DNA of 33,592 nt. Source: Ilumatobacteraceae bacterium (GTDB taxonomy: Bacteria > Actinomycetota > Acidimicrobiia > Acidimicrobiales > Ilumatobacteraceae). The notes under the pieces were generated by a model. It ran no database searches and was not told the origin of the DNA. It was given only the letters and a program-made list of their open reading frames with translations. A program made the position numbers and the translations under genes. Each line of letters opens with the position of its first letter. Within the stretch, counting starts at the first letter, position 1. Shown here piece by piece: positions 1-10,794 of the stretch. The stretch lies in assembly GCA_017856815.1 (NCBI GenBank), contig JAFMEI010000007.1, positions 1 through 33,592 on the forward strand. Reading direction: 5' to 3'.

Positions 1-1
1 C

Positions 2-1207
2 GAACGCCGCACCACCAAGCAGATTCATGTCGGCAACATTCCAGTTGGTGGTGGCGCACCGATCACAGTGCAGTCAATGACCACCACCAAAACCGCCGAT
101 GTTGAAGGCACGCTGCAGCAGATTTACGCTCTCGCTGCTGCGGGATGTGACATCGTTCGATGCACGTGCAATGAACAAGAGGCAGCTGAAGGGCTTGCGC
201 AAATTGTTCCGCGATCGCCGCTGCCGATCATCGCTGACATCCACCATCAATACAAGATGGCTCTTGCTGCGATGGAAGCTGGTGTTGCCGGATTGCGCCT
301 CAATCCGGGAAACATTCGCAAACCAGAACACATCAAGGCAGTTGCAACCGAGGCGCGCGACCGCAAAATCCCGATCCGCATTGGTGTCAACGGCGGGTCG
401 TTAGATCCGTCGCTGTATGAAAAGCATGGTGGCCTAACCGCAGCAGCGATGGTTGAATCCGCGATGCAAGAGATGGCTTATTTCCATGAAGTTGACTTCG
501 ATCTGATGAAAATTTCTGTGAAAGCCTCGAATGTGCCATTGATGGTCGAGGCCTACAGGATGTTGAGCGAACAAACCGATGTTCCACTGCACCTTGGTGT
601 TACCGAAGCCGGCCCACCACCAGCAGGGCTTGTAAAGGCCACAGCAGGCATCGCCGCATTGCTCTTGGAGGGAATTGGCGACACCATCCGATACAGCCTC
701 ACTGCCGATCCGGTGGAAGAAGCGATCGCTGGTCGCACACTTCTTGAATCCTTGGGGCTACGCGAGCGCAAGAATGTTGACTTGATTGCCTGCCCAAGTT
801 GTGGGCGTGCCGAAATCGATGTCATTGATGTTGCCAACCGCGCAATGAAGGCATTCGCTGACAAAAAGTTGCCATTGCAGATCGCTGTTATGGGTTGTGT
901 GGTGAACGGCCCGGGCGAAGCACGCGAAGCTGACCTCGGCATTGCGGCTGGTAACAAGCGCGGGCACCTGTTCGTCAAGGGACGCAATGTCGCAGTGGTA
1001 CCTGAATCCGAGATGGTCGAAGCATTGGTTGAGTGGGCGGAATTCATTAACGAAAACGGCACCGAAGCGGCAATCGCACGCGCCGACACCGCACGTGCCG
1101 AGCGCGAGGCCAACAAAGATCGTTCGGCTGCACTTCAGGAAAAGGGCGAAGATGCGAACAACGCAAACGAGAGAATCGTTGAAATTCGCAAGGTGACCGG
1201 AGACTAA
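2..1207 (+). CDS. ispG: Flavodoxin-dependent 4-hydroxy-3-methylbut-2-enyl diphosphate synthase (5'-truncated by window)
   Basis: Frame is open from base 2 (ERRTTKQIHVGNIPVGGGAPITVQSMT) upstream of the listed ORF start; TIM-barrel sequence plus C-terminal Fe-S motifs CPSCGR and CVVNGPGE are typical of IspG. Confidence 0.96.
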   Translation, partial: ERRTTKQIHVGNIPVGGGAPITVQSMTTTKTADVEGTLQQIYALAAAGCDIVRCTCNEQEAAEGLAQIVPRSPLPIIADIHHQYKMALAAMEAGVAGLRLNPGNIRKPEHIKAVATEARDRKIPIRIGVNGGSLDPSLYEKHGGLTAAAMVESAMQEMAYFHEVDFDLMKISVKASNVPLMVEAYRMLSEQTDVPLHLGVTEAGPPPAGLVKATAGIAALLLEGIGDTIRYSLTADPVEEAIAGRTLLESLGLRERKNVDLIACPSCGRAEIDVIDVANRAMKAFADKKLPLQIAVMGCVVNGPGEAREADLGIAAGNKRGHLFVKGRNVAVVPESEMVEALVEWAEFINENGTEAAIARADTARAEREANKDRSAALQEKGEDANNANERIVEIRKVTGD

Positions 1208-1210
1208 GGG

Positions 1211-2218
1211 TCAGCGAACCACGTGGAGTCTGCCGCTGCCATTCACGCGTAAAAGTTCCCCTGGCTGCAGCAACAAAACCTCGCCGGTACGGATCGAATC
1301 ACCTTTCACGTCCGTTGCAACCACGATGGAGACTTGATCGCCAGACTGCACAATTGCGTGCTCATCAAAATCGATGACAGCAACCTCAAACAGTTCACAT
1401 TGAATGTCGTAGAGCATGGTGCCCGTGCCGTCATGGCGCAGAACAATTGGTTCAGCATCCAAGTCGACCACCCGCAGTAATTCATCAATGTCAATGTGCT
1501 TGGTCGTGAAGCCTGCGCGGATGACGTTGTCAGACGATCCCATTACTTCAACTCCTGCACCATCTAAGTAGGCATGAAGATTGCCGGCACCCAAAAAGAG
1601 GGCATCGCCTGGTTCAAGGGTTACGTGGTTCATGCACAATGCCACTGAAAGTGCAGGATCGTTTGGATACAAGCGAACGATTGCATCCGCCCATCCGGGA
1701 AGATTGAATTTCGGAGATTCAATCTCGCGCCGCAGTGAAGCTTCGACAAAGTCCTTTAGGCCACGGTGCTGAAGATCGGAAGCGAGTTCATGCCAGCCGC
1801 GGCGAACCCAATCACTGTGCAGATCTTTTATTTCACGAAATCCACATAACGCTTCAAATCGTGTAATTGCACAAAGTAACTCTGGCTTTGGATTCGGGTC
1901 GCGATAGTTGCGATCGGCTTGCGGTATTGAGGACTCGCGCGTAAAACCTTCAGCGGCCTGGGCTGCAGTTGGATGGGTCTGCAATGACAGCGGAGCACTT
2001 GTTGCGAGAATTTTCACTAGGTAGGGAAGCTCACCAACGATCTGAGTTAGCGGCTGCGATTTACCGTTTGTGTCAGTTGCATTTGTCGGCCCTGATTCGT
2101 GGGTTCCAAACCACAGTTCGGCCCATGGGGAGCCGTCAACGGTGGTGCCGATCCAGCGTGGAATGAAATATTTGTCGCCCCACTGGTAGTGCTGCACACT
2201 GCCGTGGAGACGAAACAT
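1211..2218 (-). CDS. manA: Mannose-6-phosphate isomerase, class I
   Basis: YQWGDKYFIP, LPYLVKILATSAPLSLQTHPT, EPGDALFLGAGNLHAYLDGAGVEVMGSSDNVIRAGFTTKHID motifs of type I PMI. Confidence 0.95.
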   Translation of the reverse strand: MFRLHGSVQHYQWGDKYFIPRWIGTTVDGSPWAELWFGTHESGPTNATDTNGKSQPLTQIVGELPYLVKILATSAPLSLQTHPTAAQAAEGFTRESSIPQADRNYRDPNPKPELLCAITRFEALCGFREIKDLHSDWVRRGWHELASDLQHRGLKDFVEASLRREIESPKFNLPGWADAIVRLYPNDPALSVALCMNHVTLEPGDALFLGAGNLHAYLDGAGVEVMGSSDNVIRAGFTTKHIDIDELLRVVDLDAEPIVLRHDGTGTMLYDIQCELFEVAVIDFDEHAIVQSGDQVSIVVATDVKGDSIRTGEVLLLQPGELLRVNGSGRLHVVR

Positions 2219-3990
2219 CAGTGACCCTTGCTAATTGCTACAACCGTGTTGATTGCGTCGTCGATCGGGACTTCGTGTTGAATGCCAGACTTACGCTCGC
2301 GCACTTCAATGTGCCCCGAGTCAAACTTCTTGCCAACCACAGCGATAACGGGCATGCCCAACAACTCAGCATCCTTGAATTTGACTCCAGGTGACACACC
2401 ATTGCGGTCGTCAAAGATGACCGTCAGGCCACGAGATTCGAGCTCGGAAGCGAATTTCTCGGCGGCTAGAAACAGATCGTCGCCATTTTTGCCCGTGGTT
2501 ACAACGTGAACATCCGCTGGCGCAATGTTTCGTGGCCAGCAGAGCCCGATTTCGTCGTGCGTGGCTTCAGCAATCGCAGCGACAACCCGTGACACACCAA
2601 TGCCGTATGACCCCATGGTGACTACTTGGGTCTTACCGTTCTGATCAAGCACCTTGAGGTCAAGCGCCTCGGCGTACTTCTTACCGAGTTGAAACACATG
2701 GCCAATCTCAATACCTCGATCAATCCGCAGATCTTCACCGCACTCTGGGCATGGATCACCAGCGTGCACCTCAACGGCGTCTACGAGTTGATCCGGTGTG
2801 AAGTCACGTCCTGCAACCACATTGATTCGGTGCTTTCCGAATTCGTTTGCACCGGTGACCCATGAAGTCCCGTTTGCAACACGTGGATCTAGTACGTAGC
2901 GAATGCCCGACCCTGAATCGGCCCCAAGTATCTCTGCGCCGATGTAGCCGCGCACCAGTTTCGGATGTTTTGCAAAATCCTCTTCAGTAAACGGCTCGAT
3001 TTCAAGTGGTGATAGTTGGGCCTCAACTCGTTTCAGGTCAACTTCACGGTCACCAGGGACACCAATGACCAACGGTGATTTGGTTCCATCTGGATGCGCA
3101 ACATTGACTACAACGTTCTTCAAAGTGTGTGCTGCGGTCCAGCCACCTTTTGGCGCGATGTCGGCATGGTGCTTGTTCAGGAATTCAACCAATGCATCAA
3201 TGGTGGGAGATTCAGGAGTATCAATGGTCGTGGCGGCTGGATATTGCCCATTGTCGACTGCGTTGATGTTTGATTTAACAGCTTCAGTGTTTGCCGCGTA
3301 ATCACATTTGCTGCAGCGCACAAAAGTGTCTTCACCTATTTCACATTCCGCAAGGAATTCTTCAGAGCGCGAACCACCCATTGCGCCAGCCATTGCGGAG
3401 ACGATCACGTATGGAAGTCCGAGTCGATCGAAGATCTTGATGTAAGCACCACGATGTGCTTGGTAGCTCTTCTCGAGCCCATCTTGATCAAGATCAAAAC
3501 TGTATGAATCCTTCATTGAGAATTCGCGCCCGCGCAACAAGCCTGCGCGCGGGCGTGCTTCGTCGCGGTACTTGGTTTGAATTTGATATAGCGAAACCGG
3601 AAGGTCTTTGTATGAGGCGTAAAGATCCTTCACGAGCAAAGTGAACATCTCTTCGTGCGTCGGACCAAGTAGATAGTCCACGCCGCGTCGATCCTTCAGA
3701 CGAAAAAGATTGTCACCGTATTCGGTCCAGCGGTTGGTCGCTTCGTATGGCTCGCGCGGCAACATGGCAGGGAAATGAACTTCTTGTGCGCCAATAGCGT
3801 TCATTTCTTCGCGCACAATTTCTTCAACTCGCCGATACACCGCCCACCCGAGTGGTAACCACGTGTATCCACCGGGTGCTGCACGGCGGATGTAGCCAGC
3901 GCGCACGAGGAGTCGATGACTCGGGACCTCGGCGTCGGCAGGGTCGTCGCGCAAGGTACGCAAGAAGGTGGTGGAAAGCCTGTACATCAT
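2218..3990 (-). CDS. proS: Prolyl-tRNA synthetase (bacterial type with editing insertion)
   Basis: GPTHEEMFT, class II motifs, [38 protein letters not shown] and C-terminal anticodon-binding domain. Confidence 0.97.
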   Translation of the reverse strand: MMYRLSTTFLRTLRDDPADAEVPSHRLLVRAGYIRRAAPGGYTWLPLGWAVYRRVEEIVREEMNAIGAQEVHFPAMLPREPYEATNRWTEYGDNLFRLKDRRGVDYLLGPTHEEMFTLLVKDLYASYKDLPVSLYQIQTKYRDEARPRAGLLRGREFSMKDSYSFDLDQDGLEKSYQAHRGAYIKIFDRLGLPYVIVSAMAGAMGGSRSEEFLAECEIGEDTFVRCSKCDYAANTEAVKSNINAVDNGQYPAATTIDTPESPTIDALVEFLNKHHADIAPKGGWTAAHTLKNVVVNVAHPDGTKSPLVIGVPGDREVDLKRVEAQLSPLEIEPFTEEDFAKHPKLVRGYIGAEILGADSGSGIRYVLDPRVANGTSWVTGANEFGKHRINVVAGRDFTPDQLVDAVEVHAGDPCPECGEDLRIDRGIEIGHVFQLGKKYAEALDLKVLDQNGKTQVVTMGSYGIGVSRVVAAIAEATHDEIGLCWPRNIAPADVHVVTTGKNGDDLFLAAEKFASELESRGLTVIFDDRNGVSPGVKFKDAELLGMPVIAVVGKKFDSGHIEVRERKSGIQHEVPIDDAINTVVAISKGH

Positions 3991-4104
3991 CCTTGTGTTT
4001 CTAGGTACCTTTTGGTCGGTTGGCCTGGCGGCGCAAATGGTCTGATGGCCTTACGGCACAAAGCCCAGAAAATCAGGGCTCGGGCGAAGATTAGTGCGGG
4101 TGGC

Positions 4105-4110
4105 TATACT
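4105..4110 (+). promoter_or_regulatory. Candidate -10 element (TATACT) for the rimP-nusA-infB transcript
   Basis: TATACT upstream of rimP in the divergent proS/rimP intergenic region; no convincing -35 box seen. Confidence 0.4.
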
Positions 4111-4153
4111 TTCAGGGTCCTTTGACGTTCGAAGACCAGTTCGTGAACCAGGG

Positions 4154-4186
4154 GCGTGGGCCGCAAGACCCACGCTCTTTTGTTTC
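4154..4186 (+). terminator. Terminator/attenuator-like hairpin with U-rich tail in rimP leader
   Basis: GCGTGGG-N8-CCCACGC (7 bp perfect stem) followed by TCTTTTGTTTC, 30 nt upstream of the rimP start codon. Confidence 0.55.
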
Positions 4187-4215
4187 TCGGCGCACATATA
4201 GCCAGGAGGTGAAAC

Positions 4216-4806
4216 ATGACCGAAACCACGACCCAGTACGGATCACCCGTACTCGACAAAGTGGCATCGCTCGTGGCGCCAATCATCTCCGATCTGGGAA
4301 TTGAGCTTTACGACCTTGAGTTCGCTGGGGGCACCCTACGAATCACGGTAGACACCCCGGCCGGGCAGGAGTCTGGCGTCAGCCTTGACACCATTGCTGT
4401 TGCTACGCGTCTGATTGGTCGCGAGCTTGATCACGCCGATCCGGTGCCCGGTCGCTACACCCTTGAGATCACGAGTCCGGGCCTCGAACGCCCGTTGCGC
4501 AAGGCTGCACATTTTGCTCGTGAGCAAGGCAAGGAAATCGCAGTACGTCTGACCTCAGCCATTGATGGTCACCGTCGAGTGCAGGGACTCTTGATTCGCA
4601 GTGACTCTTCTACCGCCACAGTCGCTTTGGAAACTGGTGAGTTCACTTTTCCAATCGACCAAGTCGAGCGCGCCAAAACAGTTTTTGTTTGGGGGCCAGC
4701 GCCAAAGCCTGGGAAGGCGCCGAAAGGCAAGCCTGCAAAGTCAAAGTCCGCGCAGGAATCCAATTCACATAATTCAATTACACAAACAGAGGAGACCAAA
4801 TCATGA
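4216..4806 (+). CDS. rimP: Ribosome maturation factor RimP
   Basis: LGIELYDLEFAGG...LRITVDTP...SLDTIAVATRLIGRELD...YTLEITSPGLERPLRKAAHFAREQGKEIAV; RBS AGGAGG upstream; next to nusA. Confidence 0.95.
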   Translation: MTETTTQYGSPVLDKVASLVAPIISDLGIELYDLEFAGGTLRITVDTPAGQESGVSLDTIAVATRLIGRELDHADPVPGRYTLEITSPGLERPLRKAAHFAREQGKEIAVRLTSAIDGHRRVQGLLIRSDSSTATVALETGEFTFPIDQVERAKTVFVWGPAPKPGKAPKGKPAKSKSAQESNSHNSITQTEETKS

Positions 4807-5942
4807 GCAATCTTGATATGGCCGAAGCAGTACGCATGCTTGCCGTTGATCGCGGCATCTCCGTCGACGCACTGCTCCAAGTGCTGGTGGAGGCACTCGC
4901 CACCGCCTACAAAAAGCGCCCAGGGGCCGCCGATGAAGTGATCGTTGAGATCAACCCCGAAAATTTGGACATGCGGTTCACCGCCTATGACCTTGATGAA
5001 GATGGCAACTGGGTGAACGAGCGTGACGACACGCCTCGCAAGGAAGAGCTAGGCCGAATCGCCGCTCAGACATTCCGTCAGGTGATGGGTCAGAAGATCC
5101 GCGAAGTTGAGCGCGATCGCAAGTTTGAGGAGTATGCAAACCGTGAAGGTGACATCGTCACCGGCATCATTCAGCAGACCGACAACCGTTACACCTTGCT
5201 GGATCTGGGCAAGGTTGAGGCGTTGCTTCCACAGGCTGAGCAGGTTCCTTACGAGCGCCCCGAGCCGAATGCACGTGTGAAGGCGTACATCGTTGAAGTG
5301 CGCAAGACCGCCAAGGGCCCGCAAATCGTTGTGAGCCGCACGCATCCGGGGCTCATCAAGCGATTGTTCGAACTCGAAGTTCCCGAAATCGCCGATGGCG
5401 TTGTGGAAATCAAGGCTTGCGCGCGTGAACCCGGTCATCGCACCAAGATCGCTGTGTGGTCAAACGATCACAACGTGGATCCGGTTGGCGCATGCGTAGG
5501 TGCCCGAGGTGGGCGAGTGCGCATGGTTGTCAACGAGCTCCGTGGCGAGAAGATCGACATCGTTCCCTTCTCTGAAGACACACAAGATTTCGTCGCCAAG
5601 GCATTGTCACCAGCAAAGGTCACCGAGGTGCGCGTCAGTGAAGACGGCACCCAAGCCGATGTGATCGTGCCCGACTATCAGTTGTCACTTGCGATCGGCA
5701 AAGAAGGGCAGAATGCTCGTCTGGCTGCGCGTCTCACTGGCATGCGTATTGACATCAAGAGTGAAACCCAGGCCGCTGAAGAAGCACAAGGCATCTTCCG
5801 CACGAACGAGCGTGGTGGTGGCGAAAGTGTGGAATACGCCGAAGGTGAATGGGTCAGCAACGACCAGACCGGTGAACTCGAATTCCGTGGTGCTGACGGC
5901 ACAGTTGTGTCGCAGCAGGAGTACAGCGGGGACGCGAACTAA
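4803..5942 (+). CDS. nusA: Transcription termination/antitermination factor NusA
   Basis: S1 domain and two KH domains (DPVGACVGARGGRVRMVVNELRGEKIDIVPFSEDTQDFVAKALSPAKV; AIGKEGQNARLAARLTGMRIDIKSE); overlaps rimP stop by 4 nt. Confidence 0.96.
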   Translation: MSNLDMAEAVRMLAVDRGISVDALLQVLVEALATAYKKRPGAADEVIVEINPENLDMRFTAYDLDEDGNWVNERDDTPRKEELGRIAAQTFRQVMGQKIREVERDRKFEEYANREGDIVTGIIQQTDNRYTLLDLGKVEALLPQAEQVPYERPEPNARVKAYIVEVRKTAKGPQIVVSRTHPGLIKRLFELEVPEIADGVVEIKACAREPGHRTKIAVWSNDHNVDPVGACVGARGGRVRMVVNELRGEKIDIVPFSEDTQDFVAKALSPAKVTEVRVSEDGTQADVIVPDYQLSLAIGKEGQNARLAARLTGMRIDIKSETQAAEEAQGIFRTNERGGGESVEYAEGEWVSNDQTGELEFRGADGTVVSQQEYSGDAN

Positions 5943-5994
5943 CGCGTAATCGCCTCCGAGGAACTAGAGATCGACTGAAAGGCTGAAGCCAAGA

Positions 5995-8847
5995 GTGGCA
6001 AAGAACATGCGGGTACACGAGCTTGCGAAAGAGCTCGGACTAACTAATAAAGAAGCGGTGGACTTGTGCCTCACGCTCGGTATCGACGTCAAGAATCATT
6101 CGTCGTCAATCATCGATGCGCAAGCCGACCGTGTGCGCCGTCGCGCTGAACGTGACGGCTTGGTCCGCGATGAGCAGCCCGAAGAACCAAAGCCTGCAAA
6201 GAAGGCTGCAGCCAAAAAAGCAGCGCCTGCAAAGGCGACTGCTGAGAAGAAAGCGGCACCTGCGAAAAAGGCGCCAGCGAAGAAAGCCGCACCCGCCAAA
6301 AAAGCTGCAGCTAAGAAAATCACGGATGAGCCTGCTGTCGAAGTTGCCGCTGAAGAGGTTGTTCCGGTTGTAACTCCCGAGCCAGAAACACCAACCGCAG
6401 AGCCGACCCCTGCTCCTGTAGTTGCGCCTGAGGCCGAAAAACCAGCACCCGCAAAGAAGTCTGGCTTCATAACGTCGTCACGGCCCACCCCGGCTGCTCC
6501 AGCACGACCACCGGTGGAGCGTCCACCTGCACCGCGCCCACCCGAGGGTCGCCCACCAGCGCCACCGGTTCCTGGCCGCCCGTTGTCTCCCGGAGGGCGC
6601 CCAATCCCGCCGCCACCGCGGCCCACATCGTCCACGGGTCGGGTAATCCCGCCGCCGCCTGGTGGTCCTCGTTCGAGTCCACCACCGCGTCCAGGTGCTG
6701 GCTCGCGTCCAGGTCCTCGCACCGCTCCTACGGGTTCGCGTCCTGGTCCTCCTGGATCGCGTCCAGGTCCTGGCGGTTCGCGTCCCGGTCCTGGTGGTCC
6801 GCGTCCTGGTGGTGCGGGCGGTCCACGCCCCGGTGGCGGTCCGCGCCCAGGCCTTGGTGGTCCGCGTCCTGGTGGTGGTCCTGGTGGTCCCCCTGGTGGT
6901 GGCCCCGGTGGTCGCACACCTGGTGGTCCTGGTAATCGCCCAAGCGGTCAGCGTCGCGCTCCACGCAAGAAATCGCGTGCCAAGCGCCGGATGGACATGG
7001 ATGATCTGCAGCCCCAGCAGACCACCAGTTACACCGCAACTGACGCGCCAATACCTGAGGGCACCGTCATTATCGAGCGTGGTGTGTCAGCACAGGAGTT
7101 TGCTCCAAAGTTGAACCGCACTGCGGCTGATGTTGTTCGCTACCTGTTGCAAAACGGTGAAATGGTCACGGCAACGATGACCCTTTCTGACGAGCAAATG
7201 GAAGTGTTCGCACTCGAACTCGGCGCAGACATTTTGTTGGTTGAGCCCGGTCAGCAAGAAGAGATGGAGCTGCAGGCTCTGTTTGATGACTCTGACGATG
7301 AGACCGAGGAGCTGCAAGAAACTCGCCCCGCAGTTATCACCGTGATGGGTCACGTTGACCACGGTAAGACCACGTTGTTGGACAAAATCCGTTCAGCAAA
7401 TGTGGTTGCAGGTGAAGCCGGTGGCATCACGCAGCACATCGGTGCTTACCAGGTGGAAAAAGATGGCCGCCAGATCACGTTCATTGACACTCCTGGCCAC
7501 GCAGCTTTCACCAAGATGCGTGCCCGTGGTGCGCAGGTAACCGACATTGTCGTGCTCGTAGTTGCCGCCGATGACGGTGTAATGCCCCAAACCATTGAAG
7601 CAATCAATCACGCTCGCGCTGCCGATGTTCCGATCATTGTCGCGGTCAACAAAATTGACAAGGAAAACGCTGATCCACAGCGCGTTCTCACTCAACTAGC
7701 AGAGCATGAACTCGTGCCTGAAGCGTGGGGTGGCGACACGATCGTTGTCGAGATGGCTGCTGCGCAGAATCTTGGCGTTGACGATCTGTTGGAGCAGTTG
7801 AATGTTGTTGCCGAACTCGAAGGCTTGACCGCTAACCCAACCGGGCGCGCAAAAGGTGTCGTGCTTGAAGCCAACCTCGATACTGGTCGTGGTCCAGTGG
7901 CAACGGTCCTCGTGGATAAGGGAACTCTCAAAGTCGGAGACCCGATCGTGGCAGGTGCTGCATGGGGACGCGTACGCGCACTCATCAACGACCATGGCGA
8001 GCAAATCAAAGAGGCTGGTCCGTCAACACCTGTACAGGTTCTTGGCTTGTCAACCGTGCCGAATGCCGGTGAGGAGTTCCGTGCCGCGCCAGATGAGCGC
8101 ACGGCTCGTACCGTGGGTGAGGCCCGCGGTGCGCGTTACCGCAACCGTGCGCAACGTGGTGATGCGCGTGTCCAAGGTGGCGTGAAACTGGAAGACATTT
8201 TCGCCCAGATACAAGCTGGTGAAGTTGCCACATTGAACTTGGTGATTAAGGCCGACGTGCACGGTTCGCTGGAAGCAGTGTCAGAGTCACTTCGTCGTCT
8301 TGAGCGCGAGGAAGTGAAGCTCGCATTTGTTCATCGTGGTGTTGGCGGAATTACCGAAAATGACATCACGCTTGCAGCGGCTACCAACTCAACTCTGATC
8401 GGATTCAACGTGCGCCCAGATAAAAAGGCTCGCGATCTTGCCGAATCGGAAAAGGTTGAGATTCGTTCATACGAAATCATCTACAAGCTGCTTGAGGATA
8501 TCGAGCGGGCGATGCTTGGTCTTCTTGCTCCTGAATACGAAGAAGTGGTTACTGGTGAAGCCGAGGTGCGTGAAATCTTCCGCGTGCCAAAGATTGGCGC
8601 AATTGCTGGTTGCTATGTCCGCTCAGGAGTCATTACACGTGGCTCAAAGGTGCGCTTCCTCCGCGATGGTGTCATTATTTGGAAGGGCGCGATCAACTCA
8701 TTGCGCCGCTTCAAGGACGATGCCAAAGAAGTCCGTGAGGGCTTTGAGTGTGGCATCGGGCTCTCTGACTTCCAGGATTTGAAGCAGGGTGACCTGATTG
8801 AAACCTTTGACGAGCGTGAAGTCGCTCGTACTTTGTCAGCTAACTAA
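5995..8847 (+). CDS. infB: Translation initiation factor IF-2
   Basis: IF2_N domains ([45 protein letters not shown]), G domain [26 protein letters not shown]-terminal IF2 domains. Likely GTG start. Confidence 0.97.
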   Translation: MAKNMRVHELAKELGLTNKEAVDLCLTLGIDVKNHSSSIIDAQADRVRRRAERDGLVRDEQPEEPKPAKKAAAKKAAPAKATAEKKAAPAKKAPAKKAAPAKKAAAKKITDEPAVEVAAEEVVPVVTPEPETPTAEPTPAPVVAPEAEKPAPAKKSGFITSSRPTPAAPARPPVERPPAPRPPEGRPPAPPVPGRPLSPGGRPIPPPPRPTSSTGRVIPPPPGGPRSSPPPRPGAGSRPGPRTAPTGSRPGPPGSRPGPGGSRPGPGGPRPGGAGGPRPGGGPRPGLGGPRPGGGPGGPPGGGPGGRTPGGPGNRPSGQRRAPRKKSRAKRRMDMDDLQPQQTTSYTATDAPIPEGTVIIERGVSAQEFAPKLNRTAADVVRYLLQNGEMVTATMTLSDEQMEVFALELGADILLVEPGQQEEMELQALFDDSDDETEELQETRPAVITVMGHVDHGKTTLLDKIRSANVVAGEAGGITQHIGAYQVEKDGRQITFIDTPGHAAFTKMRARGAQVTDIVVLVVAADDGVMPQTIEAINHARAADVPIIVAVNKIDKENADPQRVLTQLAEHELVPEAWGGDTIVVEMAAAQNLGVDDLLEQLNVVAELEGLTANPTGRAKGVVLEANLDTGRGPVATVLVDKGTLKVGDPIVAGAAWGRVRALINDHGEQIKEAGPSTPVQVLGLSTVPNAGEEFRAAPDERTARTVGEARGARYRNRAQRGDARVQGGVKLEDIFAQIQAGEVATLNLVIKADVHGSLEAVSESLRRLEREEVKLAFVHRGVGGITENDITLAAATNSTLIGFNVRPDKKARDLAESEKVEIRSYEIIYKLLEDIERAMLGLLAPEYEEVVTGEAEVREIFRVPKIGAIAGCYVRSGVITRGSKVRFLRDGVIIWKGAINSLRRFKDDAKEVREGFECGIGLSDFQDLKQGDLIETFDEREVARTLSAN
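6187..6321 (+). repeat. Low-complexity Lys/Ala/Pro (PAKKA) repeat tract within infB
   Basis: Translated [43 protein letters not shown]. Confidence 0.85.
6478..6975 (+). repeat. Pro/Gly/Arg-rich low-complexity tract within infB
   Basis: Near-tandem cgtcctggtggt / ggtccgcgtcctggtggt units encode GGPRPGG-type repeats. Confidence 0.85.
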
Positions 8848-8852
8848 ACCGC

Positions 8853-9875
8853 CTAGCCGATCTTTTTGAGGTCGGCGATAATCGGCGCCCAACGCGATGA
8901 ATCTGCTTTGTACGGTGCATAGAAGCTGAGTCGTTGCACGCAATCGCCGTAGCGTCGCCCGAATTCAGGTGCTACCTCATCAGGCTCACCAACAACTGCA
9001 AAGGCATGCATCACCTCATCGGGGATGATCTCGCCCATCTCGGCCCACTTACCCTTCTTGGACAATGAGTTGAGTTCATCTTGGAGATCGCCCCAACCAT
9101 GAAGCTCAAGTACGGGCCGATACGCAGGCGTTGAACCATAGAAAGCAATCTGTTGTTTGGTGCCACGAATTGCGGCATCCATCTCTTCTTCGTTGGTGCC
9201 AGTGACCACAAAGGATGGGCCAACAACTTCAAAGCCATCCATAGTTTTTCCGGCACGTTCGCGTCCAGCTTTGAGTGCAGGCAGGGTTACCTCACGCAAG
9301 TACCGCTCGGTGCTGAAGGCGTGACAGAAAAAGCCATCACAAACTTCACCTGCAACTTCGGTCATCTTTGCCCCAACGCCGGCGAGGAACACTTTTGGTG
9401 TGCCAAAACCAGCGAGTGCGCCGCGCTCGGGTTCAAAAAATGGTGTCATCAGTGTGTGCGTATAGAAATCGCCACGGAAGTTGAGTTGGGTTCCATTCTC
9501 CCAGCAATCCCAGATTGCGCGCATGGCCAGGATCATTTCGCGCATGCGTGCTGCCGGGTGGCTCCACTCCATTGAAAAGCGCTTGGTGATGTGGGGCTTG
9601 ATCTGGCTACCTAAACCAACGATCACCCGACCTTGTGAGTAAGCCTGCAGATCCCAGCCAATGTTTGCAAGAAGCATTGGATTGCGCGCGAAAGCAACTG
9701 CAATCGAAGTCCCAAGCTCAAGGGTGCTGGTGTGCTCGGCGGCCAATGCCAGTGGCAGGAAGGGGTCATGGTTGGTCTCAGCTGTGAAGCCACCTGAATA
9801 TCCTCCTGCCTCTAGGGCGCGTGCATTCTCAGCTACATGCGAAAGATTTGTTCCTATGTGTCCATCAACCTTCAT
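8853..9875 (-). CDS. LLM-class (luciferase-like) F420-dependent oxidoreductase family protein
   Basis: MKVDGHIG start, LELGTSIAVAFARNPMLLANIGWDLQAYSQGRVIVGLGSQIKPHITKRFSMEWSHPAARMREMILAMRAIWDCWENG is typical of the LLM family. Confidence 0.9.
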   Translation of the reverse strand: MKVDGHIGTNLSHVAENARALEAGGYSGGFTAETNHDPFLPLALAAEHTSTLELGTSIAVAFARNPMLLANIGWDLQAYSQGRVIVGLGSQIKPHITKRFSMEWSHPAARMREMILAMRAIWDCWENGTQLNFRGDFYTHTLMTPFFEPERGALAGFGTPKVFLAGVGAKMTEVAGEVCDGFFCHAFSTERYLREVTLPALKAGRERAGKTMDGFEVVGPSFVVTGTNEEEMDAAIRGTKQQIAFYGSTPAYRPVLELHGWGDLQDELNSLSKKGKWAEMGEIIPDEVMHAFAVVGEPDEVAPEFGRRYGDCVQRLSFYAPYKADSSRWAPIIADLKKIG

Positions 9876-9900
9876 GTTCCCCTCTTCCTGTTTGTGTCAT

Positions 9901-10740
9901 CTACTCGTTATCTCTAAGGAATTGTTCGAGTTCGGCAGCGATGTCGTCGCCAGTTGGTAATTCATCGTCGTAGGCGATTTCCATTTGTCGCAGCATCTCA
10001 ACATGCTCGGTGTTGGCTGTGACCAAGCGATCTAATTTTTCGCGTTGTTGATCAGCCTCATACTCAAGTTTCTCCAACGGCGTTATGACACCGGTTACTG
10101 CGGTCAGCGATTGCAATAAAGCGATTGTGCCAGCTGGATATGCGCCAGATGAGAGGTAGTGAGGAATTTGCGCCCAGATTGATATTGCAGGGATTCCAGA
10201 GTCCGCAAAAGCGTGTTCCAGCCATGCGGTCACACCTGCGGGCACATCCACGGAGTTGTGTAAGAACCCGTACGCATCTCGAAGTTCGAGATTTGGTGTA
10301 GTGCTTGAGAGCCGGGACGGTCGCGTGTGCGGGGTGGCGAATGGATACGCACCAAGACCAACCATCATCCGCACCTTTAAGCGTTTGGCGAGATCTACAA
10401 CATGAGTGGCGAATGCAACCCACGAGGTGTCCGGTTCGGGGCCGCAGAGGAGAACAAAATCATTGCCCGCTTGATCGGTGCCGTAATAGAGCTCTGGCAC
10501 AGACCAGTTCAGTGACTTGTTGATACCGTCGCGGATCTCCATGATTGGTCGCCGTGCCCGATAATCAATGAACATATCGGGGTCAAATGAAGCCAGGAGC
10601 ACTGTGTCGTGCGAACCCTTCAATGTTTCCATCGCGGCATTGGCCGCCCCCGATGCATCAATCCAGCCTGTGAGCATCACGATCATCGTTGGATTGTTCA
10701 GTGTGGGGAGATCGGTAGTCAGGTTGTACGGCACGGACAC
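9901..10740 (-). CDS. PAC2 family protein (proteasome assembly chaperone 2-like)
   Basis: MLTGWIDASGAANAAMETL, FDPDMFIDYRARRP, ELYYGTDQAGNDFVLLCGPEPDTSWVAFATHVVDLAKRLKVRMMVGLGAYPFATPHTRP; likely GTG start at 10740 rather than the 10830 extension, which overlaps the divergent gene. Confidence 0.88.
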   Translation of the reverse strand: MSVPYNLTTDLPTLNNPTMIVMLTGWIDASGAANAAMETLKGSHDTVLLASFDPDMFIDYRARRPIMEIRDGINKSLNWSVPELYYGTDQAGNDFVLLCGPEPDTSWVAFATHVVDLAKRLKVRMMVGLGAYPFATPHTRPSRLSSTTPNLELRDAYGFLHNSVDVPAGVTAWLEHAFADSGIPAISIWAQIPHYLSSGAYPAGTIALLQSLTAVTGVITPLEKLEYEADQQREKLDRLVTANTEHVEMLRQMEIAYDDELPTGDDIAAELEQFLRDNE

Positions 10741-10794
10741 GTATTGAAAGTTACCTGACACTGGGCGCTTAAACGTGTGGGCGGTAGGGTGAAA

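Noticed and set aside
553-1116. 187-aa minus-strand ORF
   Set aside because: Antisense to ispG; Ser/Ala-rich shadow ORF typical of moderately high-GC codon bias.
4062-4080. AGCCC-N9-GGGCT inverted repeat upstream of proS, considered as a T-box or riboswitch element
   Set aside because: Only 5 bp, no T-box consensus and no antiterminator; likely chance.
6096-6917. 273-aa minus-strand ORF rich in Gly/Pro/Ala
   Set aside because: Antisense of the low-complexity part of infB; composition-driven open frame with no recognisable domain.
6660-6930. Regularly repeating units resembling a CRISPR or minisatellite
   Set aside because: Short degenerate in-frame units encoding Pro/Gly repeats of IF-2; no spacer structure.
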